Shown: in pieces, positions 7,541 through 16,350 of the stretch
How positions within the stretch are numbered: the first letter of the stretch is position 1
Layout of the letters: each line of letters opens with the position of its first letter
From: Bacillus sp. OK048
Lineage (GTDB): Bacteria; Bacillota; Bacilli; Bacillales; Cytobacillaceae
Length of the DNA stretch: 64,000 nucleotides
NCBI RefSeq assembly: GCF_900103525.1
Contig: NZ_FNHN01000006.1
Coordinates: 62,001-126,000 of the forward strand
Direction of reading: 5' to 3'
Position numbers and translations under genes: made by a program
The notes under the pieces: generated by a model
Told to the model about the DNA's origin: nothing
Seen by the model: the letters and a program-made list of their open reading frames with translations, nothing else
Databases searched by the model: none

Positions 7541-8914
7541 ATGAAGGGAGAAAGAAATTCTGTGGTTTGGATTACGGTACTAACTTTTTTAATTACATTA
7601 GGATTCATTCTTTGGAGGCCAAGGGGCATTAATGAAGCCATCCCCGCCACAATCGGTGCGATTATTGTGGTGCTTTGTGGAAGTGTTTCCTTAACGGACC
7701 TTGGTATTATAACGGAGACCATCAGTGGTGCGGCGATTACCATTATGGCTACGATTGTAATGGCGATTGTGTTAGAAAGCTTTGGATTCTTTAACTGGGC
7801 TGCCGAGAAGCTTGCGGAAAAAGCAAATGGATCCGGCATTCGATTGTTCTGGTATGTCAATCTTCTGTGTTTCCTGATGACCCTCTTTTTTAACAACGAT
7901 GGCAGTATATTAATTACCACTCCGATCTTAGTGATGTTATTAAACAATATGGGTTTAAAAAATCATCAAAAAATACCATATTTATTGTCTGGGGCTTTAA
8001 TTGCCACTGCTTCAAGTGCTCCTATCGGCGTAAGTAATATTGTAAATTTGATTGCGTTGAAAATCGTGCACATGGATCTTTATTTGCATACAGCGATGAT
8101 GTTTGTTCCAGCGACTCTTGGCCTACTGCTGCTTACATGGTTATTGTTCCTTCGGTTTAAAAAGGTCCTGCCCAAACAAGTGCCGACGAACGTGAAGGGG
8201 TTAACTCACAGTAGGTATCACCCGCTCAAGCCAAGTCTGGTGGAGCATACTTCAGATAAGGCGCGCTCAAGATTTATGAGAAACGTTCTATTATTCGTCT
8301 TTGCGGTCCGTTTAAGTCTCTTTGTTGCATCGTTCTTTAACATTCCTGTGTCAATCATGGCTGTGATTGGCTCGCTTGTCCTGTTGGGATGGAGATGGGC
8401 TTATTTAAAAATTCCACCAAGCGATATGCTGAAAAAGACGCCGTGGTATATCATCGTTTTTGCTTTTAGTATGTATGTGATTATTTACGGTTTGAATAAT
8501 ATTGGTTTAACTGACTGGCTCATTCAATTTATGCGTCCGATGGTTTCTGGCAGCCTGCTGAATGCAAGTGTGTTAATGGGGATCCTGCTTTCTGTCCTTT
8601 CCAATATCTTTAATAACCATCCTGCGCTAATGGTTGGAACGCTCACGTTAATGGAGATGAATTTAAATCCGCTCTCCTTAAAGATTGCCTACCTGGCGAA
8701 TGTCATTGGCAGCGACATGGGATCGTTACTGCTTCCAATGGGGACGCTGGCAACATTAATGTGGATGCATATTGTAAGAAAAGGAAAAGTCATGATCAGT
8801 TGGATGGAATATATAAAAATAACCGTGGTTGTTATCCCACCAGCGACTTTGTTTACGTTAGTCATTCTATATTATTGGGTTTCTTGGCTATTTGGCGGAG
8901 CTCTTCAAGGGTAA
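7541..8914 (+). CDS. ArsB/NhaD-superfamily ion permease (annotated in relatives as arsenic transporter)
   Basis: 457 aa with about 11-12 transmembrane segments. The N-terminal ILWRPRGINEAIPATIGAII, the re-entrant region LCFLMTLFFNNDGSILITTPI and the matching second-half SNIFNNHPALMVGTLT are typical of the ArsB/NhaD fold, which moves oxyanions or exchanges Na+/H+. The substrate cannot be read from sequence, and no arsR or arsC is adjacent. AGGAGG at 7509 is 26 nt from the ATG at 7541, so the GTG at 7562, preceded by AGGGAGAAAG, is a serious alternative start that loses only seven residues. The next gene follows after 18 nt and is probably co-transcribed. Confidence 0.8.
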   Translation: MKGERNSVVWITVLTFLITLGFILWRPRGINEAIPATIGAIIVVLCGSVSLTDLGIITETISGAAITIMATIVMAIVLESFGFFNWAAEKLAEKANGSGIRLFWYVNLLCFLMTLFFNNDGSILITTPILVMLLNNMGLKNHQKIPYLLSGALIATASSAPIGVSNIVNLIALKIVHMDLYLHTAMMFVPATLGLLLLTWLLFLRFKKVLPKQVPTNVKGLTHSRYHPLKPSLVEHTSDKARSRFMRNVLLFVFAVRLSLFVASFFNIPVSIMAVIGSLVLLGWRWAYLKIPPSDMLKKTPWYIIVFAFSMYVIIYGLNNIGLTDWLIQFMRPMVSGSLLNASVLMGILLSVLSNIFNNHPALMVGTLTLMEMNLNPLSLKIAYLANVIGSDMGSLLLPMGTLATLMWMHIVRKGKVMISWMEYIKITVVVIPPATLFTLVILYYWVSWLFGGALQG

Positions 8915-8932
8915 AACGGAAGGAGAAGGAAG

Positions 8933-9586
8933 ATGTTTTTAGACTTTGTAGGCAAAACTATAGATGTTGAGATTTCTGGCGGCAGCTTAAAAAGAGGTGT
9001 TGTTATTGAATCTGGATCGGACCTGTTTGTTTTATATGATGGCAGGAACTTTAATTATATTCCATATGTTCATATTCAACGATTTTATGAGACGAAAAAA
9101 GAAGAGGATGATACGGTATATGACCCGCCAGCTGAAACACCGATTGCAACGGATGCAATCTCCTATCGAAAAATATTAATGAGTGCGAAAGGATTATTTG
9201 TACAGGTTTATGTGACCGGCAACAAATCGGTCCATGGCTATTTAACCAGCATTATGAATGACTATTTTGTTTTTCACTCCCCGGTCTATAAAACGATGTT
9301 TATTTCCATGAACCATGTAAAATGGCTGATCCCGTACCCGGCGGATGCAACCCCGTATTCATTAGAAAATCTATCTTTGAAGCCAGTAGCTACTGCGTTG
9401 GCAAGATCATTGGAAGAGCAGTTGAAGAAATTGGAAAATCAATTGGTCATCCTGGATGGTGGGGACAAGGAGGAGAAAATCGGTTTATTGCAAAGGGTCC
9501 AAGATTATAAAATAGCTTTGATAACCGCCGAAGGGAACCCCATCTATTGGAATTTGGAGCATATCAAAACCATTCAATTACCATAA
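8933..9586 (+). CDS. Three-repeat small beta-barrel protein, CotB/DUF2642-like
   Basis: 217 aa, soluble. Three Sm-like repeats are visible: residues ~6-48 (VEISGGSLKRGVVIESGSDL ... YIPYVHIQRF), ~88-132 (VQVYVTGNKSVHGYLTSI ... FISMNHVKWL) and a shorter one at ~185-215 (YKIALITAEGNPIYWNLEHI). The spacing resembles the repeat pattern of spore coat protein CotB, where each module ends in an x-HI/V-K-S-I strand, but the Ser/Lys-rich CotB tail is absent. GAAGGAGAAGGAAG precedes the ATG. It sits 18 nt after the permease gene. A spore-associated role is inference from repeat type only. Confidence 0.65.
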   Translation: MFLDFVGKTIDVEISGGSLKRGVVIESGSDLFVLYDGRNFNYIPYVHIQRFYETKKEEDDTVYDPPAETPIATDAISYRKILMSAKGLFVQVYVTGNKSVHGYLTSIMNDYFVFHSPVYKTMFISMNHVKWLIPYPADATPYSLENLSLKPVATALARSLEEQLKKLENQLVILDGGDKEEKIGLLQRVQDYKIALITAEGNPIYWNLEHIKTIQLP

Positions 9587-9690
9587 TTCTTTTCAGAAAG
9601 AGCGTGATGTCTGCGTGTTAACCCCAAAAGAATAATCCACCCCGTGGTCCAGACAGGATGGATTAAACAATCAATTAAAGAGTTGTTTTT

Positions 9691-9724
9691 GACCGTGGTG
9701 TAGGTACAAGTCACGGTCTTTTTT
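9691..9724 (+). terminator. Intrinsic terminator
   Basis: GACCGTG ... CACGGTC with a 14-nt loop and a T6-7 tract; end of the permease/CotB-like operon. Confidence 0.8.
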
Positions 9725-9829
9725 GGTGTACCTCATATACATAGATTATGTAAATTTTATAAAATTGTTCAAGGGTAGAAGAAAATTTTAGGGACATCTT
9801 CCTATTTAAAGCATTTGGCTGAGGATGGC

Positions 9830-10106
9830 GAGAAATACTGGCGTATAGCGAGAAATACTGGCGTATGGGCAGAAATACTGGCGGATGGGCGGAAATACTG
9901 GCGGATGGGCAGAAATACTGGCGGATGGCGAGAAATACTGGCGGATGGGCGGAAATACTGGCGGATGAGCGGAAATACTGGCGGATAGGTGGAAATACTG
10001 GCGGATAGGCGGAAATACTGGCGGATAGGCGGAAATACTGGCGGATAGCGAAAAATACTGGTGGATGGCGAGAAATACTGGTGGATGGCGAGAAATACTG
10101 GCGGAT
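9830..10106. repeat. Tandem array, 14 units of exactly 20 bp
   Basis: The unit is close to GCGGATGGGCGGAAATACTG. The AAATACTG core is invariant and falls every 20 bases from 9833 to 10100, with no indel anywhere in the array. Variation is confined to the GCGTAT/GCGGAT/GTGGAT and GGGC/GGCG/AGGC positions. The array lies between two same-strand genes, after a terminator. Repetitive Pro/Ser/Ile frames on the opposite strand arise from it and are not genes. Confidence 0.9.
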
Positions 10107-10287
10107 CGGCAGGTTGGCGGGCAAAGTCGGCAGGTTAGGCATGGTTCGGAAGGAAATAAGTGGATTAGTTGGGCGTTAAAAGGATACAATATTGAAGAAG
10201 TAGTGTTATTTTTCAAAACAATATAGCTAGTAGCAAATTTTGGAAATTAACATTTAAATTTTTGTAGTAAGAGAGGCGGTTAATGGC

Positions 10288-10713
10288 ATGGAAACATCTA
10301 AAAAAGTAACAGTAGAAGCAACCATTCAAGCACCTGTAGAAAAGGTTTGGGAATATTGGACAGAACCTGTTCATATAACAAAATGGAACTCAGCTTCCGA
10401 TGACTGGCACACGCCCATTGCAGAGAATGATTTAAGAGTGGGTGGGAAATTCCGTTCAAGAATGGAAGCCAAAGATGGCAGTTTTGGTTTCGATTTCGGC
10501 GGAATTTATGATGAAGTGAAATTACATGAAGTTATTGCATATACACTGGGTGATGGAAGAAAAGTTACGATCACTTTTAACGGACATGATAACGAAACCA
10601 AGGTAATTGAAACGTTTGATGCTGAAACTGAGAATCCAGTCGAGTTACAACAACAGGGTTGGCAGGCGATTCTAGACAATTTCAAAAAGTATGCAGAGCA
10701 AACAACCATTTAA
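10288..10713 (+). CDS. SRPBCC / AHSA1-type lipid-binding-fold protein
   Basis: 141 aa. It has the full START-like pattern: VTVEATIQAPVEKVWEYWTE (first strand and helix), HITKWNSAS, GGKFRSRMEAKDGSFGFDFG, then strands and the long C-terminal helix QQQGWQAILDNFKKYAEQ. The length fits the family. These proteins bind hydrophobic ligands or act as co-chaperone-like domains; the ligand here is unknown. AGAGGCGG lies 8-10 nt before the ATG. A terminator follows at once, so it is monocistronic. Confidence 0.85.
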   Translation: METSKKVTVEATIQAPVEKVWEYWTEPVHITKWNSASDDWHTPIAENDLRVGGKFRSRMEAKDGSFGFDFGGIYDEVKLHEVIAYTLGDGRKVTITFNGHDNETKVIETFDAETENPVELQQQGWQAILDNFKKYAEQTTI

Positions 10714-10715
10714 AA

Positions 10716-10783
10716 AGGCAAAATTAGTGGCGTGTGTCTGTGGCAATGATGATTCATTGTCCACGGACCTGCCATTTTTTGTT
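10716..10783 (+). terminator. Intrinsic terminator of the SRPBCC gene
   Basis: Long stem GTCTGTGGCAATGA / TCATTGTCCACGGAC, outer GGCA/TGCC pairing and a T6 tract. Confidence 0.8.
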
Positions 10784-10804
10784 TTGCAGCAAAAAAATTT
10801 CCTT

Positions 10805-11000
10805 AACCTCGACAATCCACGCATTTGTCATCGGTCGTCAACTTTTGTAAAAATCTAGCCCAATATGATCGTTTATGTACCCTTGCAGTAAAGAAGTAAG
10901 CTTGTCCTCGACAAGCTTTTTCTAAGTCGCGACTACAAAGTTCGTTTTTCAAAAGGGCTCGTGGCCTTTTTATAAGAAATATCAGTCGAAGATGGTGGTC
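10805..11000. repeat. Interspersed repeat, copy 2 of 3 (TGTCGAAG element)
   Basis: The 3' portion GTTCGTTTTTCAAAAGGGCT, then CGTGGCC and AGTCGAAGATGGTGGT, is shared with 62855-62958. CTCGACAA motifs at the left side and GTCGAAG at the right give rough terminal inverted symmetry. No gene lies inside. A separate GGATTCGGCA...TGCCGAATCC hairpin follows at 11021-11044. Confidence 0.55.
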
Positions 11001-11376
11001 GGATACAACAAATAAGGATTCGGCACTTTGCCGAATCCAAAAATAAAGGGGGGATTGAAAAAGAGAAAGTAAAAGGTTTTCCTCTTGCATGTACATATCA
11101 TACCCATTAAGGATGAACAAACTATGAACAAAGGTGTAACAATCTATTAATTAGATTAGTAGAATTTAGGTTTACTATTAAGAATAAAAACGTTCGGAAT
11201 TCTAATATAATATTGACCCCGTGACTTTGATGATAGGATAATATTGGTAATAAAACTCATTCCTAAAATATTTGAATTTGTCTTAACGTGGCTAGCTGGT
11301 TTGGGAAAGGATTATGAAGAATCCTTTCTATATAGAGAATCTATTCCTAATTAAATATGTTTGAAGGGAAGAAACC

Positions 11377-13008
11377 ATGAACAGAATAAAGGATTACTTT
11401 CAGTTCTCCATTATCCAACGGACGATTATCTTATCCAGTATAAGTATCATCCTAATCGGTACCGTACTGACTGCCGCCAGTTACTACATTCAGGGAAAAC
11501 TAATGTTTGAAAACTTGGATAAGCAGGCTCGTGGTGTAGCACAAATGGCATTTGGCCGATTTGAATTAAAGGATATTAAGGAAATCCTTACGAATCACGA
11601 TTTAAATTCTGATGTACATCAAAGAATTTTAAAGGAGATTACAAAACTATCAAAAGAAAATCCGAATATTGCACAGATTGTTATCGTGGACATTGGGGTT
11701 AATAACGATGATGAATCAATGGCATTGGCCATACATAAAAACTATTTGGACATTGGTATGAGACCAGGCGACTTGGTTGAACAAAATCCTATTTTCGTTA
11801 AACTGTACAAAGAAATTGCACGAACTGGGAAAATGAAAAGCTCCGGTATTTATTCAGATATACTCGGTGAATGGAGCAGTATTTTAATTCCTATAAAGGA
11901 TGAGCAGGGAAAAGTGATCGCCATGTTTGTAATGGATTTTAGTGCAAGTGAAATAAGGGATGCCCAACTAAAGATGTTAACGCGCCTAGCTAGTGCTTTT
12001 ACACTGTTACTTATATTCTCGATTATTATTCAAACGCTCGCCTTAAGAAGCACCTTAGCTCCATTAAAACTGCTATTAACAGCGGTCAAGGAATTAGGAC
12101 AGGGAAACTTTAGTATTCAACTTAAAATAAACAGAAAAGATGATTTAGGACAACTAGCTGAAGGTTTTAATTCAGCGGTTACAAACATAAAGAGTTTAAT
12201 TAGCAAAGTAATCTCCACTGCACATCAAGTTACAGAAAATACACAAGCAGCGGATAAAGAATCTGAAACAGACCAGATCACCACCGATGAATTCATTCAA
12301 ACAGCCATCCTTCAAATGAACATGATTGAGGATAATTATGCTAACTTAAAAGTGTTTTCCAAAACGTTAGAACAATATTCTAAAAGAATTGAAGAATTAA
12401 CCATACTTGAGGAAAGAAGCAGGCTCTCTAAAGATATGCATGATACGGTAGGGCATGTCTTTACTGCGATTATTACTAGCTTGGATGCACTTCCGTTCAT
12501 TACGAATAAGGAAGAGGCAAATTTATACATTAAAGAACTAGCAAATTTAGCTAGAAAAGGGTTAACAGATGTACGCAATACCATCCACCATTTATCTATA
12601 GTAGAAAAAGAGCAAACGTTTTTGGAGAGATGCACAAACTTAGTTGATGAATTTATCAAGCATACGGGAACTAAAGTCACAATACGAACAGAAGGAAACG
12701 AGGAGCCATTAGGAGATTTGGTTAGATACTCGTTAGTACGGTGCGTTCAAGAGTCTTTGACCAATGCAAAAAGACATGGACATGCATCACAAGTCTCTAT
12801 TTATATTAAGTTTTTTAATGATGCGATTCAAATGCAGATAAAGGATAACGGGATAGGAATTGAGGATATTAAATATGGTTTTGGACTGAGTTCCATGTCA
12901 GACAGGATGCGTACGGTTGGGGGAACATTCAAAGTTCAGTCTGAACTAAATCTTGGAACGACGGTGACATGCACTGTTCCAGTACCAAAGGACTTACATG
13001 CAGGATAA
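11377..13008 (+). CDS. NarL-type sensor histidine kinase (dCache/HAMP/HisKA_3), kinase A of the locus
   Basis: 543 aa. Transmembrane helix ~15-40; extracytoplasmic sensor ~41-205 (SILIPIKDEQGKVIAMFVMD is cache-like); second helix ~208-228; HAMP region ~230-285; HisKA_3 with RLSKDMHDTVGH, phospho-acceptor His355; ATPase with NAKRHGHA, DNGIG and GFGLSSM. GAAGGGAAG precedes the ATG. The stretch QYSKRIEELTILEER and the catalytic half closely resemble the second kinase at 18005, so the two are paralogues. The NarL-type regulator at 13563 is the obvious partner. The stimulus is unknown; the context (ABC exporter, serine hydrolases) suggests cell-envelope or antimicrobial stress. Confidence 0.9.
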   Translation: MNRIKDYFQFSIIQRTIILSSISIILIGTVLTAASYYIQGKLMFENLDKQARGVAQMAFGRFELKDIKEILTNHDLNSDVHQRILKEITKLSKENPNIAQIVIVDIGVNNDDESMALAIHKNYLDIGMRPGDLVEQNPIFVKLYKEIARTGKMKSSGIYSDILGEWSSILIPIKDEQGKVIAMFVMDFSASEIRDAQLKMLTRLASAFTLLLIFSIIIQTLALRSTLAPLKLLLTAVKELGQGNFSIQLKINRKDDLGQLAEGFNSAVTNIKSLISKVISTAHQVTENTQAADKESETDQITTDEFIQTAILQMNMIEDNYANLKVFSKTLEQYSKRIEELTILEERSRLSKDMHDTVGHVFTAIITSLDALPFITNKEEANLYIKELANLARKGLTDVRNTIHHLSIVEKEQTFLERCTNLVDEFIKHTGTKVTIRTEGNEEPLGDLVRYSLVRCVQESLTNAKRHGHASQVSIYIKFFNDAIQMQIKDNGIGIEDIKYGFGLSSMSDRMRTVGGTFKVQSELNLGTTVTCTVPVPKDLHAG

Positions 13009-13070
13009 TTCAGAGAGAGCCAATGGGTTCTCTTTTTTACTTGTATAGAAATTTATTTTTTGGAAAAAAG

Positions 13071-13087
13071 TCACTATTTTTTATGAC
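13071..13087. promoter_or_regulatory. Putative response-regulator operator, site 1 (TCAC-N9-TGAC)
   Basis: TCAC at 13071-13074 and TGAC at 13084-13087 are separated by nine A/T bases and followed by TT. The same half-sites with identical spacing occur at 14313 and 19154. It lies just upstream of the HAAS remnant in the kinase-regulator interval. Confidence 0.55.
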
Positions 13088-13137
13088 TTTAAATGAGTAT
13101 TGTTTAAAGTATTGAAAAAATAAAGGAGAGGATTTTA

Positions 13138-13372
13138 ATGGAGAATAAGGAGAATCGTTATTTAGATGAATTAAGACGACAGTTGCATGCGATGCCTAAA
13201 GAAGAACGTGAGGAGGCGATTTTGGAAATTAGCACTCATATTGCCGATTCCACCAGGACTGTTTCTAGCATTGCTTAGTGCAGGTCTTGTGTGGGTGTTT
13301 TATAAATTATTAAAAGGATATTTCATAATCATTGCCAAAGGTCACCGAAAGATTTTGCCAAAAGAACGGTAG
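13138..13372 (+). pseudogene. Broken HAAS/DUF1700-type membrane protein
   Basis: With GGAGAGG upstream, the ATG at 13138 opens a 46-codon frame whose first 37 residues (MENKENRYLDELRRQLHAMP..EEREEAILEISTHIAD) form the N-terminal helical module of HAAS-domain signalling proteins. That frame stops at 13278. The sequence continues in another frame (13187-13372) as PGLFLALLSAGLVWVFYKLL followed by a basic tail, the kind of end such proteins have. The middle of the gene is therefore deleted and the join is out of frame. It lies between the kinase and regulator genes. Confidence 0.65.
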
Positions 13373-13562
13373 AAATTTAAAGCACTTAAAAGTGGATGTT
13401 AAATTGAATGTAAGGACGTAAATTTATATTTAAAGATACAGGGACTTGTGAAAGAAGCAGATTTATAGTTTGCTTGAAATAAGATACAATTAATAAGAGT
13501 AGAGTTAAGACATTACGAGCTTCCAAAGGTTAAGTCAATCCTTTTAAAGGAGGTATTACGAT

Positions 13563-14255
13563 ATGATTCGTGCTATTTTAGTAGAAGATCAGGAGTTGAT
13601 TCGGAAAAGTTTGGGGATTGTTTTAGAAAGCATCTCCGACATAAAAGTGATTGGATATGCCGAGAATGGTCAAGAAGCAATCCGGCTCTGCGAAGAAGCA
13701 CTTCCGGAAGTCATTTTAATGGATATTCAAATGCCTATTATGGATGGAGTCCAGGCTACAAAAATAATTAAGGAGCGCTGGCCGGAAGTAAAGGTCATTA
13801 TTTTAACGACCTTTCAGGATATTACCAATGTGAGAAATGCCCTTAATGCAGGAGCAGAAGGATACATCCTTAAAGCCGTCGATCCTGAATTCTTAGTAAA
13901 GGGTATTGAATTGGTTTATCATGGCGGTTCCTTAATACCACAACAACTTGCAAAAGAAGTGTATTTATCGCTTTCCGATCGTAATGATCAATTGGTACAG
14001 TCAAATTCAGAGAGTCATGTCACGAATCATAATCCCTATAATCTGTTGGAAAGTGAAATACAAGTGTTAAGCTACCTAGCTCAGGGGCTGCAAAACCGTG
14101 ATATCGCGGAAATGATGTTTTTGTCGGTGGGGACAGTCAAAAATTATGTTTCGATTATTTATTCAAAATTAAATGTAAAAAATCGCTCTGCTGCGATTAT
14201 GAAAGCAGTAGAAGAAAGTCTAATTCCTGTTAAAAAAAATAAGTCCAAATCATAA
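13563..14255 (+). CDS. NarL/FixJ-family response regulator
   Basis: 230 aa. Receiver domain ~1-120 with acidic pair E8/D9, phospho-acceptor Asp54 in ILMDIQMP, TT in IILTTFQD and the conserved Lys in YILKAVDP. LuxR-type helix-turn-helix ~165-220 (LQNRDIAEMMFLSVGTVKNY). AAAGGAGG at 13546 supports the ATG. It sits downstream of kinase A and upstream of the exporter operon and is the only regulator in the locus, so it probably also serves kinase B at 18005. Candidate binding sites TCAC-N9-TGAC lie at 13071, 14313 and 19154. A terminator follows directly. Confidence 0.92.
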   Translation: MIRAILVEDQELIRKSLGIVLESISDIKVIGYAENGQEAIRLCEEALPEVILMDIQMPIMDGVQATKIIKERWPEVKVIILTTFQDITNVRNALNAGAEGYILKAVDPEFLVKGIELVYHGGSLIPQQLAKEVYLSLSDRNDQLVQSNSESHVTNHNPYNLLESEIQVLSYLAQGLQNRDIAEMMFLSVGTVKNYVSIIYSKLNVKNRSAAIMKAVEESLIPVKKNKSKS

Positions 14256-14283
14256 ACCTTTTTTCGAAGGTTTATTTTTTTTT
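14254..14283 (+). terminator. Intrinsic terminator of the response-regulator gene
   Basis: AAACCTT / AAGGTTT with TTTTCG loop and A-T9 tail, overlapping the stop codon. Confidence 0.85.
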
Positions 14284-14312
14284 GAAAAAAGTGACTCTTC
14301 ATTATACATTGG

Positions 14313-14329
14313 TCACTTTTTAATGTGAC
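14313..14329. promoter_or_regulatory. Putative response-regulator operator, site 2 (TCAC-N9-TGAC)
   Basis: TCAC at 14313 and TGAC at 14326 with the same 9-bp spacing as sites 1 and 3, followed by TTTTATT. An extra GTGAC half-site lies at 14291. It is ~80 bp upstream of the ABC exporter start. Confidence 0.6.
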
Positions 14330-14406
14330 TTTTATTGGATATATTTGTTAACGGATAACGAATTTGTCAAAAGAATCGAAAAGGGATAGAGGAGAGGAGA
14401 CTAAAA

Positions 14407-15333
14407 ATGAACGGTGTTGTTGAAATACAAAATGTATCAAAGGTGATTAAAGGGAAAAAAATTATTGATTCCATTAGTTTTGAAGTAAATAAAGGTGAGA
14501 TATTTGGATTTTTAGGTCCAAACGGAGCTGGGAAGACTACCACGATCCGAATGATGGTTGGATTGATTGGGGTAACGTCTGGTGATATCAAGATTGGCGG
14601 TTACAGTATTAAACATAATTTTGAAAAAGCAGTCAGCCATATTGGTGCCATTGTCGAGAACCCAGAAATGTATAAATTTTTAAGCGGCTATCAAAATTTG
14701 CTTCATTATGCCCGCTTATCAAAGGGCATCGGTAAAGAAAAGATTGATGAAGTGGTTAAACTGGTTGGTTTAACAGCTAGAATTCACGATAAAGTCAAAA
14801 CTTATTCATTGGGTATGAGACAGAGATTAGGCTTGGCTCAAGCACTGTTACATGAACCTGAGGTTCTGATCCTGGATGAACCAACCAATGGATTAGACCC
14901 TGCCGGAATTCGAGAAATTCGCGACCACTTGCGGATGCTAACAAGAGAAAAAAATATGGCTGTGATTGTTTCCAGTCATTTGCTTTCAGAAATGGAAATG
15001 ATGTGTGACAGAATCGGTATTATTCAGGGTGGAAAACTGATCGATGTGCAATTGATTAACGATTTTGTACAGGATTCAGAGAATTCCTACAAATTTGAGG
15101 TGGCACCGTTGGAAAAAGCTGTCGCTGTACTCGCGAAACTCCATCCGGGAATGGGTGTCGAAATCCAAGAAACTAGTATTCTTGCACCCTTAACCAGAGA
15201 AGATATTCCTTCGGTTGTAAATGAACTTGTAGCAGCGGATGTTCAAATCTTTAGTATTAATGAAATGGTCAAAACGTTAGAAGACCGGTTCCTAGAGGTA
15301 ACGGAAAATAAGGAGGAAGAGGTATATGTTTAA
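14407..15333 (+). CDS. ABC transporter ATP-binding protein, BcrA-like
   Basis: 308 aa. Walker A GPNGAGKT at 37-44, signature YSLGMRQRLGLAQALLH, Walker B VLILDEPTNGLDP and switch His in VIVSSHLLSEME. The C-terminal ~90 residues form the accessory domain seen in bacitracin/lantibiotic-type exporters (BcrA, drrA group). It energises the permease encoded next, whose start overlaps this gene by 8 nt. GAGGAGAGGAG lies before the ATG. The substrate is unknown; such two-gene exporters under NarL-type control often give resistance to peptide antibiotics. Confidence 0.9.
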   Translation: MNGVVEIQNVSKVIKGKKIIDSISFEVNKGEIFGFLGPNGAGKTTTIRMMVGLIGVTSGDIKIGGYSIKHNFEKAVSHIGAIVENPEMYKFLSGYQNLLHYARLSKGIGKEKIDEVVKLVGLTARIHDKVKTYSLGMRQRLGLAQALLHEPEVLILDEPTNGLDPAGIREIRDHLRMLTREKNMAVIVSSHLLSEMEMMCDRIGIIQGGKLIDVQLINDFVQDSENSYKFEVAPLEKAVAVLAKLHPGMGVEIQETSILAPLTREDIPSVVNELVAADVQIFSINEMVKTLEDRFLEVTENKEEEVYV

Positions 15334-16279
15334 GCTGATTCAAAATGAGCTAATGAAAATTTTTAAAAGGCCTGGAACGTATGTGATGATTGGTCTACTC
15401 GTCTTAATTGTAGGGATTGTCGGTACGGTGATTAAGGTTCAAGAAAATCAGAGCGTCCCAAATCAAACAAATTGGAGGCAGGAGGTTCAACAGGATCTAA
15501 AAGAATACAAGAGTGAATTAGATGACATGGGAAATGGTAATACGACCCTAACGAACTATTTAAAAAAGGAAATAGCTGTAAATGAGTACAGACTCGAACA
15601 TAATATTCCGCCAACACAAAAGAGTTCAGTGTGGACTTTCGTGGATGAATGTTCAGGTATTATTCAATTTGCGGGACTATTTACGATTATCATTGCAGCG
15701 GGGATTGTAGCCTCGGAGTTTAACTGGGGAACCATCAAACTTTTGTTAATTCGGCCCATTAGCCGCAGCAGAATTCTCATTGCTAAGTACCTAACGGTTG
15801 TATCGTTTGCGCTCATGATGCTTGTCTTATTGTTTGGGCTTTCGTCACTAATTGGAGTGATTTTATTCGGAACACCAGATCAAGCGGTCCCTTATTTAAA
15901 TTTTGTAAATGGAAAAGTAACCGAACAAAGCATGTTCTTCCATCTTGTCGTTTTTTATGGATTAAAATCCATCACAATGATTATGCTGACCACGATGGCT
16001 TTTATGATTTCTGCAGTGTTCAGGAATAGCTCCCTCGCGATTGGTATATCGATATTCTTAATGTTTACAGGTAGTCAGTTGACAAGTATTTTAGCCCCCA
16101 AATTTGAATGGGCAAAATTTGTGCTGTTTGCTAATACCGATCTCATACAGTATTTTGAGGGAATGCCAATGGTGGAGGGGATGACATTGACATTCTCCAT
16201 CATCATGCTTGTGGTTTACTTCTTATTGTTCCAATTCCTGGCCTTTTCTGTGTTTAAGAAAAGGGATGTTGCTGCTTAA
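15326..16279 (+). CDS. ABC-2-type permease partner of the BcrA-like ATPase
   Basis: 317 aa with six predicted membrane helices: one N-terminal (~18-38), a large extracytoplasmic loop of ~75 residues (KVQENQSVPNQTNWRQEVQQ onward), then five more from ~112 to 310. FNWGTIKLLLIRPISRSRIL is the coupling region typical of BcrB/NatB-like permeases. It starts inside the ATPase gene, so the two are translationally coupled. No terminator separates it from the small peptide gene at 16351, so the operon appears to run to 19060. Confidence 0.88.
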   Translation: MFKLIQNELMKIFKRPGTYVMIGLLVLIVGIVGTVIKVQENQSVPNQTNWRQEVQQDLKEYKSELDDMGNGNTTLTNYLKKEIAVNEYRLEHNIPPTQKSSVWTFVDECSGIIQFAGLFTIIIAAGIVASEFNWGTIKLLLIRPISRSRILIAKYLTVVSFALMMLVLLFGLSSLIGVILFGTPDQAVPYLNFVNGKVTEQSMFFHLVVFYGLKSITMIMLTTMAFMISAVFRNSSLAIGISIFLMFTGSQLTSILAPKFEWAKFVLFANTDLIQYFEGMPMVEGMTLTFSIIMLVVYFLLFQFLAFSVFKKRDVAA

Positions 16280-16350
16280 TAGTAAAAAAAGCAGCTTACA
16301 CGTGACGTTTGGACTTATCATAAAATATTCTTGAAAATGGAGGGCTTATC

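Noticed and set aside
9711-10216. Long minus-strand open frames with repeated Pro-Pro-Val-Phe and Ser-Ile-Ser units
   Set aside because: They are products of the 20-bp tandem array read in two frames; no ribosome site and no plausible protein fold.
10803-11120. 105-aa minus-strand frame
   Set aside because: It runs through the interspersed repeat and lacks a ribosome site.
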